64,000 bases of DNA from Spirosoma fluviale (GCF_900230225.1 NZ_OCNH01000008.1:62001-126000), one strand, 5' to 3'. Counted from the stretch's first letter, positions 41,966 to 51,440 are shown. Numbers and translations are program-made. Notes: a model not told the origin generated them from the letters alone.

Positions 41966-43309
41966 ATGAAAAAAATAGTCAACATACTGCTGAGCACCCT
42001 CCTGCTAACGGGTTGCCAGCAATTTTTAACGGTACAGCCGGATTTGCAGGTCGATCAATCGCAGGCCATCACCAATGCCAGTACGGCCGAAGCCGCTGTT
42101 AACGGCCTGTACAACCGCCTGGGAAGCGATGGGTATTACGGCTCAAACTTTCAGGCACTGGCGTATCTATCGGGTGGCGATGTTCAATGGACGGGTTCGC
42201 AGGGGGCTCCGCAGGAGATTACGGCCCGTAAACTCACCGCCGACAATGGCTATGTAGGTTCAGCCTGGAATGCCATTTACCGAACCATCCTGCAAGCCAA
42301 TTACCTGCTCGAAGCCGTCCCGACGATTACCGATCCCCAGCTAACGGCTACCCGCAAAAACCAGATTCTGGGCGAAGCTTATGCGATTCGGGCGTTGTCC
42401 TATTTCGATTTAATTCGTGGCTGGGGTGGTGTACAACTTATTTTGAAGGCAACGCGAACACCGGCCGATAACACCAACATTCCACGCAGCAGCGTTGACG
42501 AATCGTATGCACAGGTGCTGAAAGACCTGACAACTGCCGAGCCATTATTAATCGAAACGACCAACCGAAACAAGATCACCCGCAAAACGGTCTGGGCTAT
42601 TCGGGCACGGTATCACCTCTATCGTCAGGAGTGGGAACAGGCCGAGACCTATGCCAGCAAACTCATCGACGATGCCGCCAATTATAAACTGGCCAAGCCC
42701 TATAGTGCCTTTTTCGCGAACAATGCGGCAGCAACACCCGAATCCGTTTTTGAGATTGCTTATACCAATTCATTCAAAAACGGGCATTATAACTGGTGGT
42801 TACCCCCGGCACTAAGCGGTCGGCGGGAATGGGCACCGAATGCGGCTCTGGTTGTTTTACTCAACGACCCCAACGTAGGCGGCAACCGGAAAGACCTGAT
42901 TGCGCAAACCAGCCCTCCGGGTAATTTGTGGTACGGCAAACTCTATTACCGCATCCCGCTCGGCACCGACCCGGCTTATGTTATCCGCATCGCCGAACTG
43001 TACCTGATTCGGGCCGAAGCGCGGGCGCAACTGGGCAAACCAGCCGCTGCCCTCACCGACCTGAACGCCGTTCGTGACCGGGCGGGCGTCCCCGCTTCAC
43101 AGGCTGCCACCAAAGACGCCCTGTTGCTGGCCATCGAAACCGAACGACAGGTGGAGTTCCCGTTCGAAGCCGACCGCTGGTTCAACCTGATCCGCACCGG
43201 ACGAGCAGCCGCCGTGCTGGGCATTACCGACGCCACCAAATACGTGCTGCCTATTCCGAACAGCGAAATTCTGGCGGATAAGGCGTTGACGCAGAATCAA
43301 GGGTATTAA
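41966..43309 (+). CDS. SusD/RagB-family nutrient-binding lipoprotein
   Basis: The 447-residue protein has a lipoprotein signal (MKKIVNILLSTLLLTGCQQFL, cleavage before Cys17) and the TPR-based SusD fold, with AEAAVNGLYNRLGSDGYYG, ILGEAYAIRALSYFDLIRGWGGV and the C-terminal family block RAEARAQLGKPAAALTDLNAVRDRAG. It sits on the cell surface and captures the substrate for the SusC partner. It starts 19 bases after susC. Confidence 0.94.
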   Translation: MKKIVNILLSTLLLTGCQQFLTVQPDLQVDQSQAITNASTAEAAVNGLYNRLGSDGYYGSNFQALAYLSGGDVQWTGSQGAPQEITARKLTADNGYVGSAWNAIYRTILQANYLLEAVPTITDPQLTATRKNQILGEAYAIRALSYFDLIRGWGGVQLILKATRTPADNTNIPRSSVDESYAQVLKDLTTAEPLLIETTNRNKITRKTVWAIRARYHLYRQEWEQAETYASKLIDDAANYKLAKPYSAFFANNAAATPESVFEIAYTNSFKNGHYNWWLPPALSGRREWAPNAALVVLLNDPNVGGNRKDLIAQTSPPGNLWYGKLYYRIPLGTDPAYVIRIAELYLIRAEARAQLGKPAAALTDLNAVRDRAGVPASQAATKDALLLAIETERQVEFPFEADRWFNLIRTGRAAAVLGITDATKYVLPIPNSEILADKALTQNQGY

Positions 43310-43318
43310 CATCAGTTT

Positions 43319-43369
43319 ATGGGCGGTTTCGTACAACGGATTGGTAATCCGTTGTACGAAACCGCCCAT
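43319..43369. repeat. Perfect 24-bp hairpin after susD
   Basis: Arms 43319-43342 and 43346-43369 are perfect inverted copies with only three bases between them. It lies nine bases after the susD stop and could end part of the transcript or shield susCD mRNA from decay. Confidence 0.9.
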
Positions 43370-43442
43370 CTAGCAACTTGAATTAACTTATCTTCGGCCA
43401 TTGCGTATTAACTCCCTCATAACAAGAAACCAAACTCCTGAC

Positions 43443-44330
43443 ATGAAAAAGCAATTCGTTTTACCACTTCTCATCCTGACCCTGCTCGCCGGGGGGCTCA
43501 GGGCACAATCATCCAAAACGGTTGGCCCCGAAAAAGGGGCCCTCGTTATTGTGGGGGGCGGTGCCATGAGCAACGATCTCTGGAACCGATTCATCGAACT
43601 GGCCGGTGGTCCGGCAGCCGCCAACATCGTGATTATCCCTACGGCGGGTGAAGACTCATCGGCCAGCAGTGCCCCGCGCGAAAAAGAAAAACTGACGAGT
43701 CTGGGTGTCAAAAACATCACCATCCTGCACACCCGCGACCCTAAAGTGGCGAATCAGGAAACGTTTGTGGCCCCCATTCGGAAGGCAACCGGTGTATGGT
43801 TTGTGGGTGGGCGACACTGGCGCCTGACGGATTCTTATTTGAATACGCTGGCCCATAAAGAGTTCAACGCCGTGCTGAGTCGGGGTGGGGTGATTGGCGG
43901 AACCTCCGCCGGTGCCACCATCCAGGGTTCGTTCATGGTTCGGGGCGACACCAAAGGTAATTCGATCATGGTCGGCGACCACACGCAGGGGCTCGACTTC
44001 CTCCACAACGTCACCATCGACCAGCACTTTCTGCGCCGGAATCGTCAGTTCGATCTGGTCGAAGTTATCAAAGCCCGGCCCGAATTACTGGGCATTGCCA
44101 TCGACGAAGGAACGGCCATTGTGGTGCAGCAGAACACCTTCGAGGTCATCGGGAACTCGTATGTGGGTATTTACGAAGCCAACCATATTGCCAACAGCGC
44201 CAAATACCCATCGGGGCAGAACAGTACCGGCGGCCCGTTCTACTTCATCAGCAAAGGGCAAACGTTTGACCTGAAAGCGCGTAAAGTGATCAGCCCGCAA
44301 CCCCAGCGAGCGAACGAACCGGCGAAGTAG
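43443..44330 (+). CDS. Cyanophycinase-family peptidase S51, secreted
   Basis: The 295-residue protein starts at MKKQFVLPLLILTLLAGGLRA, a clear signal peptide. The S51 nucleophile is Ser155 in GGTSAGAT, with IVGGGAM and TAGEDSS upstream and DQHFLRRNRQFDL downstream, as in cyanophycinases. These enzymes cut beta-Asp-Arg peptides or related isopeptides. No cyanophycin synthetase is in the window, so the true substrate may be another peptide imported by the SusCD pair. Confidence 0.88.
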   Translation: MKKQFVLPLLILTLLAGGLRAQSSKTVGPEKGALVIVGGGAMSNDLWNRFIELAGGPAAANIVIIPTAGEDSSASSAPREKEKLTSLGVKNITILHTRDPKVANQETFVAPIRKATGVWFVGGRHWRLTDSYLNTLAHKEFNAVLSRGGVIGGTSAGATIQGSFMVRGDTKGNSIMVGDHTQGLDFLHNVTIDQHFLRRNRQFDLVEVIKARPELLGIAIDEGTAIVVQQNTFEVIGNSYVGIYEANHIANSAKYPSGQNSTGGPFYFISKGQTFDLKARKVISPQPQRANEPAK

Positions 44331-44340
44331 AGCTGTTTTT

Positions 44341-44427
44341 TCTTTTTGTCATTCCGAGGCACCAGGAATCTTAAAGTTGCCTGTTGGGAGAGCTTGAGAT
44401 TCCTAGTGCCTCGGAATGACAAAAAGA
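44341..44427. repeat. 31-base inverted repeat, first hairpin in the gap 44331-44648
   Basis: Arms 44341-44371 and 44397-44427 match at 30 of 31 bases, loop 25 bases. The gap 44331-44648 contains this hairpin and the one at 44435-44557 and no gene. Confidence 0.85.
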
Positions 44428-44434
44428 AAGCGCC

Positions 44435-44557
44435 GTTGGGCATAGTCTGTGACTATTGTCCTGGCGTTATCCGGTCTCTGACCGGCGTATCAGTCCTGGC
44501 GAGCCGACCGGTCAGAGACCGGATAACACTCGGACATAGTCACAGACTATGCCCAAC
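44435..44557. repeat. Large compound cruciform in the gap 44331-44648
   Basis: Two 19-base words and their perfect complements are nested: 44438-44456 with 44536-44554, and 44467-44485 with 44508-44526. Each word contains its own palindrome (ATAGTC-TGT-GACTAT and CCGGTC-TCT-GACCGG). Confidence 0.85.
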
Positions 44558-44648
44558 AGCCCTGCCTACAATTCGGAACGACTTATGTTTAAATTTTCCA
44601 ACCTATTCAAAACATAATTAATCTATATATTCTATAGAATATATTACT

Positions 44649-46007
44649 ATGCAAAATCATAGCCATAACCCTACCCCATCCGAACCGGCGTGGACGCGAA
44701 CGGACAAGACGCTCTTTCGCTTTGTCTTTATCTACTTCGTCATTCAGGCCCTCCCGCTCGACTGGCGGTTCTACCGTGACCTCCTTTCGATTGACTGGGG
44801 TGCCTTTTACTACCGCGACCTGTTCAATCTGGCGCGCTATGCCCCGCATTTTTTCGGTCCGGCCGAGTCGTTTGTCAACTGGGCAGCGGTGGCGGTCATT
44901 GCGGGTATAGGCACCCTGATCTGGACGTACCGTGATCAGAACCGGAGAGACTACACCGCCTTGTATTACTGGCTGCGGGTCATACTCCGTTATCGACTGG
45001 CGGTGGCCGTCTTCGCCTATGGGTTCGTCAAGCTGTTCCCCTTACTGGCTCCGCTCCCATCCATCAGCAACCTCAACACGCCCTATGGTGATTTTACGGC
45101 ATGGAAATTGTTTTCGCTCAGTCTGGGCATTGTCCCTTCCTATGAATCCTTCCTGGGCTTCGTCGAAATTCTGGGCGGGCTACTGCTGCTTAATCGGAAA
45201 ACAACAGCCATTGGTACGCTGATTATCATTCCGTTTCTGGGCAATGTTTTTGTCTCAAATCTGGCGTACGAAGGGGGTGAGTCTGTGTATAGTTTCCTGT
45301 TAATTACGTTCGCGCTGGTGTTGTTTGCGTTCGATGCAATCCGGTTATTTCGGGTGGTTTCTCTCGCTCAGCCTACCTTACCTAACCACTTCAAACCTGT
45401 TTTCGCCGAAGCTTGGCAACGGTATGGCCGACTGGCTCTGAAAGGCAGTTTCATCTTCTTCGCCGTTTTCCTTTACGGCTACAAAACGTACGCGGCTTAT
45501 AAAAGTGGCCCGTATCAATTCCCGAAAACAACCGGTTTGCCCAGTGCGGCTGGATTATATGTAGTTCAGAACTTTACCCTGGCGGGCGAAACCCTGCCTC
45601 ACTCGAAGACCGATTCCGTACGCTGGCAGGATGTGGTTTTTGAAACCTGGAACACCATCAGCATCAAGTCGAACCGGCCGGTTATTCTGGATCGAACCAA
45701 TACTGAACAGATTCAAACCGACGATGCCAACCGGACGTATGAACTGGCGGGTTCAGCCGGGCGGCATTATTACAGCTACCAGATCGACTCTACCCGGCAG
45801 GTGCTGTCGCTGAAAAACCGGAACCCGAATTACCCGAACGAAACGCTGACGCTGCATTACCAGCGAACCGGCGCTAACCAGATTAGCCTGTCCGGACTGA
45901 ATGAAAGCCGGGATTCCATTTCCGTCGTCCTGAACAAAGTCAACAAAAAATACCTGCTGAACGAAGCGGCCAAAGCCGGTCGTCGGGGTACGCTCACTCT
46001 TTACTAA
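44649..46007 (+). CDS. DoxX-like multi-helix membrane protein (paralogue 1)
   Basis: The 452-residue protein has an N-terminal polar part, about eight membrane helices (30-300; RFVFIYFVIQALPL, AVAVIAGIGTLIW, FVEILGGLLLLN, ITFALVLFAFDAI) and a soluble C-terminal beta-rich part (about 310-450). The layout with GIVPSYESFLGFVEILGGLLLL resembles DoxX/HTTM-type membrane proteins. It is a clear paralogue of the next gene (8-base gap). Unknown function, but placed between SusCD and a sulfite-oxidase pair. DoxX and related proteins take part in thiosulfate or sulfite oxidation in some organisms. Confidence 0.65.
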   Translation: MQNHSHNPTPSEPAWTRTDKTLFRFVFIYFVIQALPLDWRFYRDLLSIDWGAFYYRDLFNLARYAPHFFGPAESFVNWAAVAVIAGIGTLIWTYRDQNRRDYTALYYWLRVILRYRLAVAVFAYGFVKLFPLLAPLPSISNLNTPYGDFTAWKLFSLSLGIVPSYESFLGFVEILGGLLLLNRKTTAIGTLIIIPFLGNVFVSNLAYEGGESVYSFLLITFALVLFAFDAIRLFRVVSLAQPTLPNHFKPVFAEAWQRYGRLALKGSFIFFAVFLYGYKTYAAYKSGPYQFPKTTGLPSAAGLYVVQNFTLAGETLPHSKTDSVRWQDVVFETWNTISIKSNRPVILDRTNTEQIQTDDANRTYELAGSAGRHYYSYQIDSTRQVLSLKNRNPNYPNETLTLHYQRTGANQISLSGLNESRDSISVVLNKVNKKYLLNEAAKAGRRGTLTLY

Positions 46008-46014
46008 CCTTCTT

Positions 46015-47727
46015 ATGGCACTCCCCAACATAAACCCCGAACGACTCGATCTAGGCCTGGTCACTCCCGAAGAACTGACCGACAACCGGCGAGTTGATAC
46101 AGAATCGTCGGCGTCGAAGTCATTAGCCAGCGGCCCAAAAACTTCCGACGAAGTCCGGCAGAGCAACCGTTACCCAATCTGGACACCGGGCGAAAAGATT
46201 GCCTTTCGCATCGCCTTTGTTTTTTTCATCGTCATGTCGCTGCCCACCAATCCGGGCTGGTACAAGAATGTATTCTCGCTCGACTGGCTCCATCTGCACT
46301 ACCGCGACTTATATGATGTGGCGCGGTTTCAGCCCAACATCCTCGGCCGCGTAAGCTGGTGGCCCGCCTGGATGGGCTATGGCGAATGGGTGTTTCTATT
46401 CCTGGTCTCGGCTGTCGCTGGACTGATCTGGACTGCCGTTGTCAGGATTCGACGGGCAGAACCGCGCGATTATAACCTGTTGTATTACTGGCTTCGGGTG
46501 GTTGTCCGGTATCGGGCGGGTATCGGTATTATTGGCTTCGGCTTCACTAAGTTACTCCCCACGCAGTTGCCTTACCCGTCAATGGGCTTGCTCAACACAA
46601 ACTTTGGCGACCTGACCGCCCAGAAAATCTACTGGCTTTCCATTGGGATCGTCCCCTGGTATGAGGTGTTTACGGGCGTGGTTGAAGTGCTGGCCGGGGC
46701 GTTGTTATTCTTCCGGGCAACGACCTTTTGGGGGGCCGTTCTCCTGTTCGGGGCGCTGGCCGATATTGTCTACGTAAATCTGGCCTACGATGGCGGTGTG
46801 CATGGTTACAGCTCGTACTTCGTGCTGCTTTCGGGCTTTTTGCTGGTCTATTATGTTCGGGATTTGTACACCCTCCTTATCAAAGAACAGCTTACTATTC
46901 CTGCCCATTATTATCCGTCGTTTGCGAAAGCCTGGCAAAAACTTGCCCGTATCGGTCTTAAAACGGCAACCATCGGTATTTTCCTGGTGCTTCTGTTCTG
47001 GATTCAGTACGTCAACTTCCGATACGATCCCTACAAACAACCCGCCCAGAAAGGCGTTCGGGAGCTACGGGGCAATTATGCCGTATCCGATTTTCGGCTA
47101 AATGGAAAGGAAATCCCCTACTCACCCCAGGATTCGGTTCGCTGGCAGGAAGCCACCTTCGAAAACTGGTCGACGTTTACCTTTAAGGTAAATAAAGCCG
47201 TTCCGCTTGACCTCTCGAACGGGGGCGGCTCACCCATGCGCGACCTCAACCGAACGTTCGAACTAACGGGGGTTGCCGGTGGTCAGCGGGTGTTTTACTA
47301 CGATGCCGATCCGGTCAATCATGTTCTGTATTTGCAGGATAAATACCGCCCAACATCCGGCCGACGGGGCGAAGGTGGAGAGAGCGACGGTGAAGCTTCC
47401 GGCAAAAGTGCAACGAAGAAATCAAACCGAACCGAGAAACCAGCCGACAACTGGATACCCAAACCAGCGCTGGCGAACATTGGTCCTGAATATGAAAAGA
47501 TCGAGCCCATTGCCCGTACGACTCGTCGGCAGAAAGGGATAAAATCCGAAGCGCGTCAGGAAGATGGCAAACGGAAGCGTATGATTTTGTGGTACAAAAC
47601 AACGGACGGCTCGCGGGTTATTCTGACGGGTATCAACGAGAACAAAGACTCGATTTACGTGGTGCTCGACCGGGTCAACCGGAAGTATGCTCTGTCGAAA
47701 AGCACGCTGAATGCGGGGGAATATTGA
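46015..47727 (+). CDS. DoxX-like multi-helix membrane protein (paralogue 2)
   Basis: The 570-residue protein aligns along its whole length with the preceding protein: membrane core (about 60-350) and C-terminal block (NYAVSDFRLNGKEIPYSPQD versus YVVQNFTLAGETLPHSKTD). It carries two additions: a polar N-terminus of about 50 residues and, near 440-525, an insert of highly charged Lys/Arg/Glu/Gly sequence that splits the last beta-strand pair. Function unknown, probably a subunit working with its neighbour. Confidence 0.65.
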   Translation: MALPNINPERLDLGLVTPEELTDNRRVDTESSASKSLASGPKTSDEVRQSNRYPIWTPGEKIAFRIAFVFFIVMSLPTNPGWYKNVFSLDWLHLHYRDLYDVARFQPNILGRVSWWPAWMGYGEWVFLFLVSAVAGLIWTAVVRIRRAEPRDYNLLYYWLRVVVRYRAGIGIIGFGFTKLLPTQLPYPSMGLLNTNFGDLTAQKIYWLSIGIVPWYEVFTGVVEVLAGALLFFRATTFWGAVLLFGALADIVYVNLAYDGGVHGYSSYFVLLSGFLLVYYVRDLYTLLIKEQLTIPAHYYPSFAKAWQKLARIGLKTATIGIFLVLLFWIQYVNFRYDPYKQPAQKGVRELRGNYAVSDFRLNGKEIPYSPQDSVRWQEATFENWSTFTFKVNKAVPLDLSNGGGSPMRDLNRTFELTGVAGGQRVFYYDADPVNHVLYLQDKYRPTSGRRGEGGESDGEASGKSATKKSNRTEKPADNWIPKPALANIGPEYEKIEPIARTTRRQKGIKSEARQEDGKRKRMILWYKTTDGSRVILTGINENKDSIYVVLDRVNRKYALSKSTLNAGEY

Positions 47728-47737
47728 GGCTTTTTCC

Positions 47738-47767
47738 GTGAAGTCGGGTTCTCAAACCCGACTTCAC
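47738..47767. terminator. 13-bp hairpin after the DoxX-like pair
   Basis: GTGAAGTCGGGTT / AACCCGACTTCAC with a CTCA loop starts 11 bases past the stop of the second paralogue. There is no T run next to it, so it may be a protective structure rather than a terminator. Confidence 0.6.
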
Positions 47768-47809
47768 ACAACGGAATTTGATTTCACGAAAAAAAAATAG
47801 GACCGTTTT

Positions 47810-47904
47810 TTTTGTCATGCTGACGATGGAAGCATCTTCGATTGAAGCTATTTATCCACTTACCGAAGATGCTTCCTTCGTCAGCATGACAAAACCTACG
47901 TAAA
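47810..47904. repeat. 31-base inverted repeat in the gap 47728-48074
   Basis: Arms 47810-47840 and 47874-47904 match at 30 of 31 bases. The outer word TTTTGTCATGC resembles the start of the repeat at 44341 (TTTTGTCATTC). The rest of the gap to 48074 shows no gene. Confidence 0.85.
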
Positions 47905-48074
47905 CATGAAGGGCAGTAGTAAACTAAACCCGCGCTACTATCCCTCCAATTTGTTTGTACATACTTACGCTCGTCTTAACTTCACCACTTCATACAACAA
48001 AACCACTCCCTACGAATGAGCTTCCCTTACCCAGCTTTTTTCAGGAGCTAATTCTAACGTAAGCCACCGTAAAC

Positions 48075-48677
48075 ATGAGAAAATCTCCCTTTTACATCTG
48101 TCTGGTCGGCGCGTTGGTTGCCGTTACACTGGATGGTTGTTTTCCCGCCAACGGGAAAGAATTCACCGGCCTATCCGTTGCCAGACCCGATACGGTTCCC
48201 TGGCCCACCAGCTTCGGTTTCGGACGAAAAGCGACTTCTGCGGAGATTACCCGGCTCGATATTGATGTTCGTCCGGATGGCAAGGGACTTCCGGCGGGTG
48301 AGGGTACAGCGGCCGTCGGAAAAGTGATTTTCGCGACAAAATGCGCGGCCTGTCATGGCGTGGGGGGCGTCGGTGGACCGAATGGTTCACTGGTATCGAC
48401 CAACGAGACGACCACGAAACGGCGGGAGAAAACCATTGGCAATTACTGGCCGTACGCCACCACCGTATTCGATTACATCCGACGGGCCATGCCGTTCAGT
48501 GAGCCGGGTTCCCTGACGAATGCGGAAGTCTATAACCTCACAGCTTACCTGCTGACAGCCAATGGCATCATCGGTGAGAAAACGATTATCAACGCGCAAA
48601 CGTTGCCTACCGTAGTGATGCCTGCCCAAAAACTATTCGTACCCGACGATCGGGAAGGAGGCCCGGAGATCAAGTAA
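48075..48677 (+). CDS. Class I cytochrome c, probable sulfite dehydrogenase electron acceptor
   Basis: The 200-residue protein has a lipobox-like signal (VAVTLDGCF) and one haem-binding motif, CAACH (Cys90, Cys93, His94), with a likely distal Met in RRAMPFSE. It directly precedes a SoxC/sulfite oxidase-like gene (one-base gap), the arrangement of sulfite dehydrogenase SorAB/SoxCD, in which the cytochrome takes electrons from the molybdenum subunit. It is probably periplasmic or membrane-anchored. Confidence 0.88.
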   Translation: MRKSPFYICLVGALVAVTLDGCFPANGKEFTGLSVARPDTVPWPTSFGFGRKATSAEITRLDIDVRPDGKGLPAGEGTAAVGKVIFATKCAACHGVGGVGGPNGSLVSTNETTTKRREKTIGNYWPYATTVFDYIRRAMPFSEPGSLTNAEVYNLTAYLLTANGIIGEKTIINAQTLPTVVMPAQKLFVPDDREGGPEIK

Positions 48678-48678
48678 T

Positions 48679-49926
48679 ATGAAAAAGAAAATCATTCATA
48701 TCGACCAGCTTTCGGGCAACATCTCCCGCCGGACGTTACTCGGCGGGGCGGCTACGGCGGCTGTCGTCCTTGTCCAGACGGCCTCGGGCAAAACCATTCA
48801 GGAAGGTGTTTCGACCACCGAATTACTGCCCGACGACCCCACGAAACGCGTAGGGCCACTGCCCGGCGAAGTGGGCACCCGTTCTGCCTTTGAAAAGCTC
48901 GTCAAGAAACCATCGGAAACCTCCTCCCGATCGCCCTTGCAGGATTTTTACGGCATCATAACCCCCTCCGATCTTCATTTCGAGCGTCACCACGCCGGTG
49001 TTCCGGCCATCGACCCCGCCAAACATGCGCTACTCATTCACGGCATGGTCGACAAGCCCATGACCTTCACCGTGGCCGAACTAAAACGGTTTCCGTCGGT
49101 TTCGCGCATTGCCTTTCTGGAATGTTCAGGCAACTTTCGAACGGGAAAAGAGACACTAACACCGCAGGACGTTTGCGGCCTGACCAGCCAGAGCGAGTGG
49201 ACGGGCGTGAAACTCTCGACCCTGTTTCGGGAAGTTGGCGTTCAGCCAAAGGCAAGCTGGTTTCTGGCGGAGGGCTCCGATGCCGCCATCATGACCCGCA
49301 GCATTCCGGTCAGGAAAGGTTGGGATGATGCCATCATTGCCTACGCCCAAAATGGCGAAGCCCTCCGGCCCGAACAGGGTTACCCCGTCCGGCTGTTTCT
49401 ACCGGGTTGGGAGGGCAATACATCCGTCAAATGGCTCCGCCGACTGGAGTTATCCGACCAGCCCTTCATGACCCGCGAAGAAACGTCGAAATACACGGAG
49501 CCTATTAAAGACGGAAAATTCCGGCAGTTCAGTTTCGATATTGACGCTCGCTCGATTATTACGTTTCCGGCCTACCCGAAGACAGTGGAGAAAGGCTGGA
49601 TCGAGATTCGGGGGCTGGCCTGGAGTGGGCGCGGCAAGGTCGTTCGGGTCGAGGTGAGTACCGATGCTGGTAAGACTTGGGCACCCGCCACCCTACAGGA
49701 CCCCGTGCTGGACAAGGCCCACACGGCTTTCCGGTACTTGTGGCAATGGCACGGCGAGGCTACGGAGATTCTGAGCCGCGTAACCGACGAAACCGGGTAT
49801 CGCCAGCCCACGTTAAAGCAACTAACCGATGCCCGTGGGAACGAATCGGGTTATCATTTCAACCCCATCACCGCCTGGCAGATCAAGTCCGACGGAACGG
49901 TCTTATTTAAACCCGAAACCACGTAG
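48679..49926 (+). CDS. SoxC/sulfite oxidase-like molybdopterin enzyme
   Basis: The 415-residue protein has a Tat signal (SRRTLLGGAA, about 17-26), an oxidoreductase molybdopterin domain (about 90-270) with the molybdenum-ligand Cys149 in FLECSGN, and a C-terminal Mo-co dimerisation domain (about 290-400; GWIEIRGLAWSGRGKVVRVEVSTDAGKTW). Family members oxidise sulfite to sulfate or act with SoxD. The cytochrome c gene before it fits. Substrate assignment to sulfite is by family. The locus begins with a Cys-rich leader, so a role in sulfur metabolism is consistent. Confidence 0.9.
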   Translation: MKKKIIHIDQLSGNISRRTLLGGAATAAVVLVQTASGKTIQEGVSTTELLPDDPTKRVGPLPGEVGTRSAFEKLVKKPSETSSRSPLQDFYGIITPSDLHFERHHAGVPAIDPAKHALLIHGMVDKPMTFTVAELKRFPSVSRIAFLECSGNFRTGKETLTPQDVCGLTSQSEWTGVKLSTLFREVGVQPKASWFLAEGSDAAIMTRSIPVRKGWDDAIIAYAQNGEALRPEQGYPVRLFLPGWEGNTSVKWLRRLELSDQPFMTREETSKYTEPIKDGKFRQFSFDIDARSIITFPAYPKTVEKGWIEIRGLAWSGRGKVVRVEVSTDAGKTWAPATLQDPVLDKAHTAFRYLWQWHGEATEILSRVTDETGYRQPTLKQLTDARGNESGYHFNPITAWQIKSDGTVLFKPETT

Positions 49927-51381
49927 ATGGCTAAAACAGAGTATGATGCCGTCATTATCGGCTCCGGCCCCAACGGATTGAGTGCCGCCATTACCATGCA
50001 GCGGGCGGGGCTGTCGACGCTCGTTCTGGAAGCCAAAGACACCATTGGCGGGGGCCTTCGCTCGGCCGAATTGACCCAGCCGGGTTTCGTTCATGACATT
50101 TGCTCCGCCATTCATCCGCTGGCCGTTGGGTCTCCTTTGTTCAGAACCCTCCCCCTCGCCGATCACGGGCTGGAATTTATTGAACCGCCCATTGCCGCTG
50201 CCCATCCCTTCGACGATGGCACGGCCGCTGCCCTCCGGCGATCACTGACGGAAACGGCGCAATCGCTGGGTGCCGATGAACAGACCTACCGGAATCTGCT
50301 GGAGCCCATTGTCCGTCACTGGCCCGGCATGGCCCCGGATATACTTGGCCCACTGCGTTTCCCAAAGCACCCCATCGACATGGCCAGTTTCGGACTGAAT
50401 GCGCTGCCGCCCATCACGCAACTGGTCAAACGATTCAAAACCAAAGAAGCCCAGGGGCTATTTGGGGGTATGGCCGCTCATTCGATACAGCCGTTGAGCA
50501 ACGTAGCCACCTCGGCGATTGCCCTGGTGCTCATGACCGCTGGGCACCTCTACAACTGGCCTATTCCGAAAGGAGGCTCGCAAACCATCGCCAACGCGCT
50601 GGCGTCCTACTTCCGGTCGATTGGCGGACAAATCGAGACCGACCGGCGGGTTACTACGCTTAAAGACATTCCCTCAACGCGGGTGGTCCTGTTCGATGTG
50701 ACGCCTAAACAACTGCTCAGCATTGCCGGTGAGCGGTTTTCTACGCTTTACCGCACGCAGTTGGAACGCTACCGCTACGGCATGGGCGTCTTCAAAATCG
50801 ACTGGGCGCTGGACGGCCCCATTCCGTTTACGGCCCCCGAATGTCGGCAGGCAGGTACGGTGCATATAGGCGGCACGTTTGGGGAAATTGCCGATGCCGA
50901 ACAGGCAACTTCCGACGGAAAACACCCCGACAAACCTTACATTCTGCTGGCGCAACAAAGTCTGTTCGACGCCAGCCGCGCCCCCGAAGGCAAGCACACC
51001 GCCTGGGCGTATTGCCACGTCCCCAACGGCTCGACCGTGGATCAAACCACCGTTATTGAGCAGCAGGTAGAGCGATTTGCACCGGGCTTCCGCGACCGGA
51101 TTCTGGCTCGGCATACGATGAACACGGTACAGATGGAAGCTTACAACCCGAACTACATCGGGGGCGACATCAACGGGGGGATTATCGACATTATGCAGTT
51201 GTATACGCGTCCGGTCATTAGCTTTTCGCCTTACCAAACCTCGGCACCGGGTCTGTTTATCTGCTCGTCATCAACCCCGCCGGGTGGTGGCGTACACGGC
51301 ATGTGCGGCTACCATGCCGCTCGGGTTGCCCTTCGGGAAGGCTTTGGCTTGCCCGTGCCGATCACGCTGGCAACGAGTTGA
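49927..51381 (+). CDS. FAD-dependent oxidoreductase of the phytoene-desaturase type
   Basis: The 484-residue protein starts directly after the previous stop. The N-terminal FAD motif is YDAVIIGSGPNGLSAAITMQ, followed by LEAKDTIGGGLRSAELTQ, and near 455-470 a C-terminal FAD-binding block with FICSSSTPPGGGVHGMCG. This is the CrtI/NAD(P)-binding amine oxidase-like group. It lies in the sulfite-oxidase operon, though carotenoid chemistry is also possible. Substrate unknown. Confidence 0.85.
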   Translation: MAKTEYDAVIIGSGPNGLSAAITMQRAGLSTLVLEAKDTIGGGLRSAELTQPGFVHDICSAIHPLAVGSPLFRTLPLADHGLEFIEPPIAAAHPFDDGTAAALRRSLTETAQSLGADEQTYRNLLEPIVRHWPGMAPDILGPLRFPKHPIDMASFGLNALPPITQLVKRFKTKEAQGLFGGMAAHSIQPLSNVATSAIALVLMTAGHLYNWPIPKGGSQTIANALASYFRSIGGQIETDRRVTTLKDIPSTRVVLFDVTPKQLLSIAGERFSTLYRTQLERYRYGMGVFKIDWALDGPIPFTAPECRQAGTVHIGGTFGEIADAEQATSDGKHPDKPYILLAQQSLFDASRAPEGKHTAWAYCHVPNGSTVDQTTVIEQQVERFAPGFRDRILARHTMNTVQMEAYNPNYIGGDINGGIIDIMQLYTRPVISFSPYQTSAPGLFICSSSTPPGGGVHGMCGYHAARVALREGFGLPVPITLATS

Positions 51382-51440
51382 AATGGTCTGAGAAATAGGT
51401 AGTTTTGTACGTATAACAGACAACTATTTCTTGTCAACAC

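Noticed and set aside
43443..44330. Cyanophycin metabolism cluster
   Set aside because: Only the cyanophycinase-like gene is present; no cyanophycin synthetase or isoaspartyl dipeptidase.
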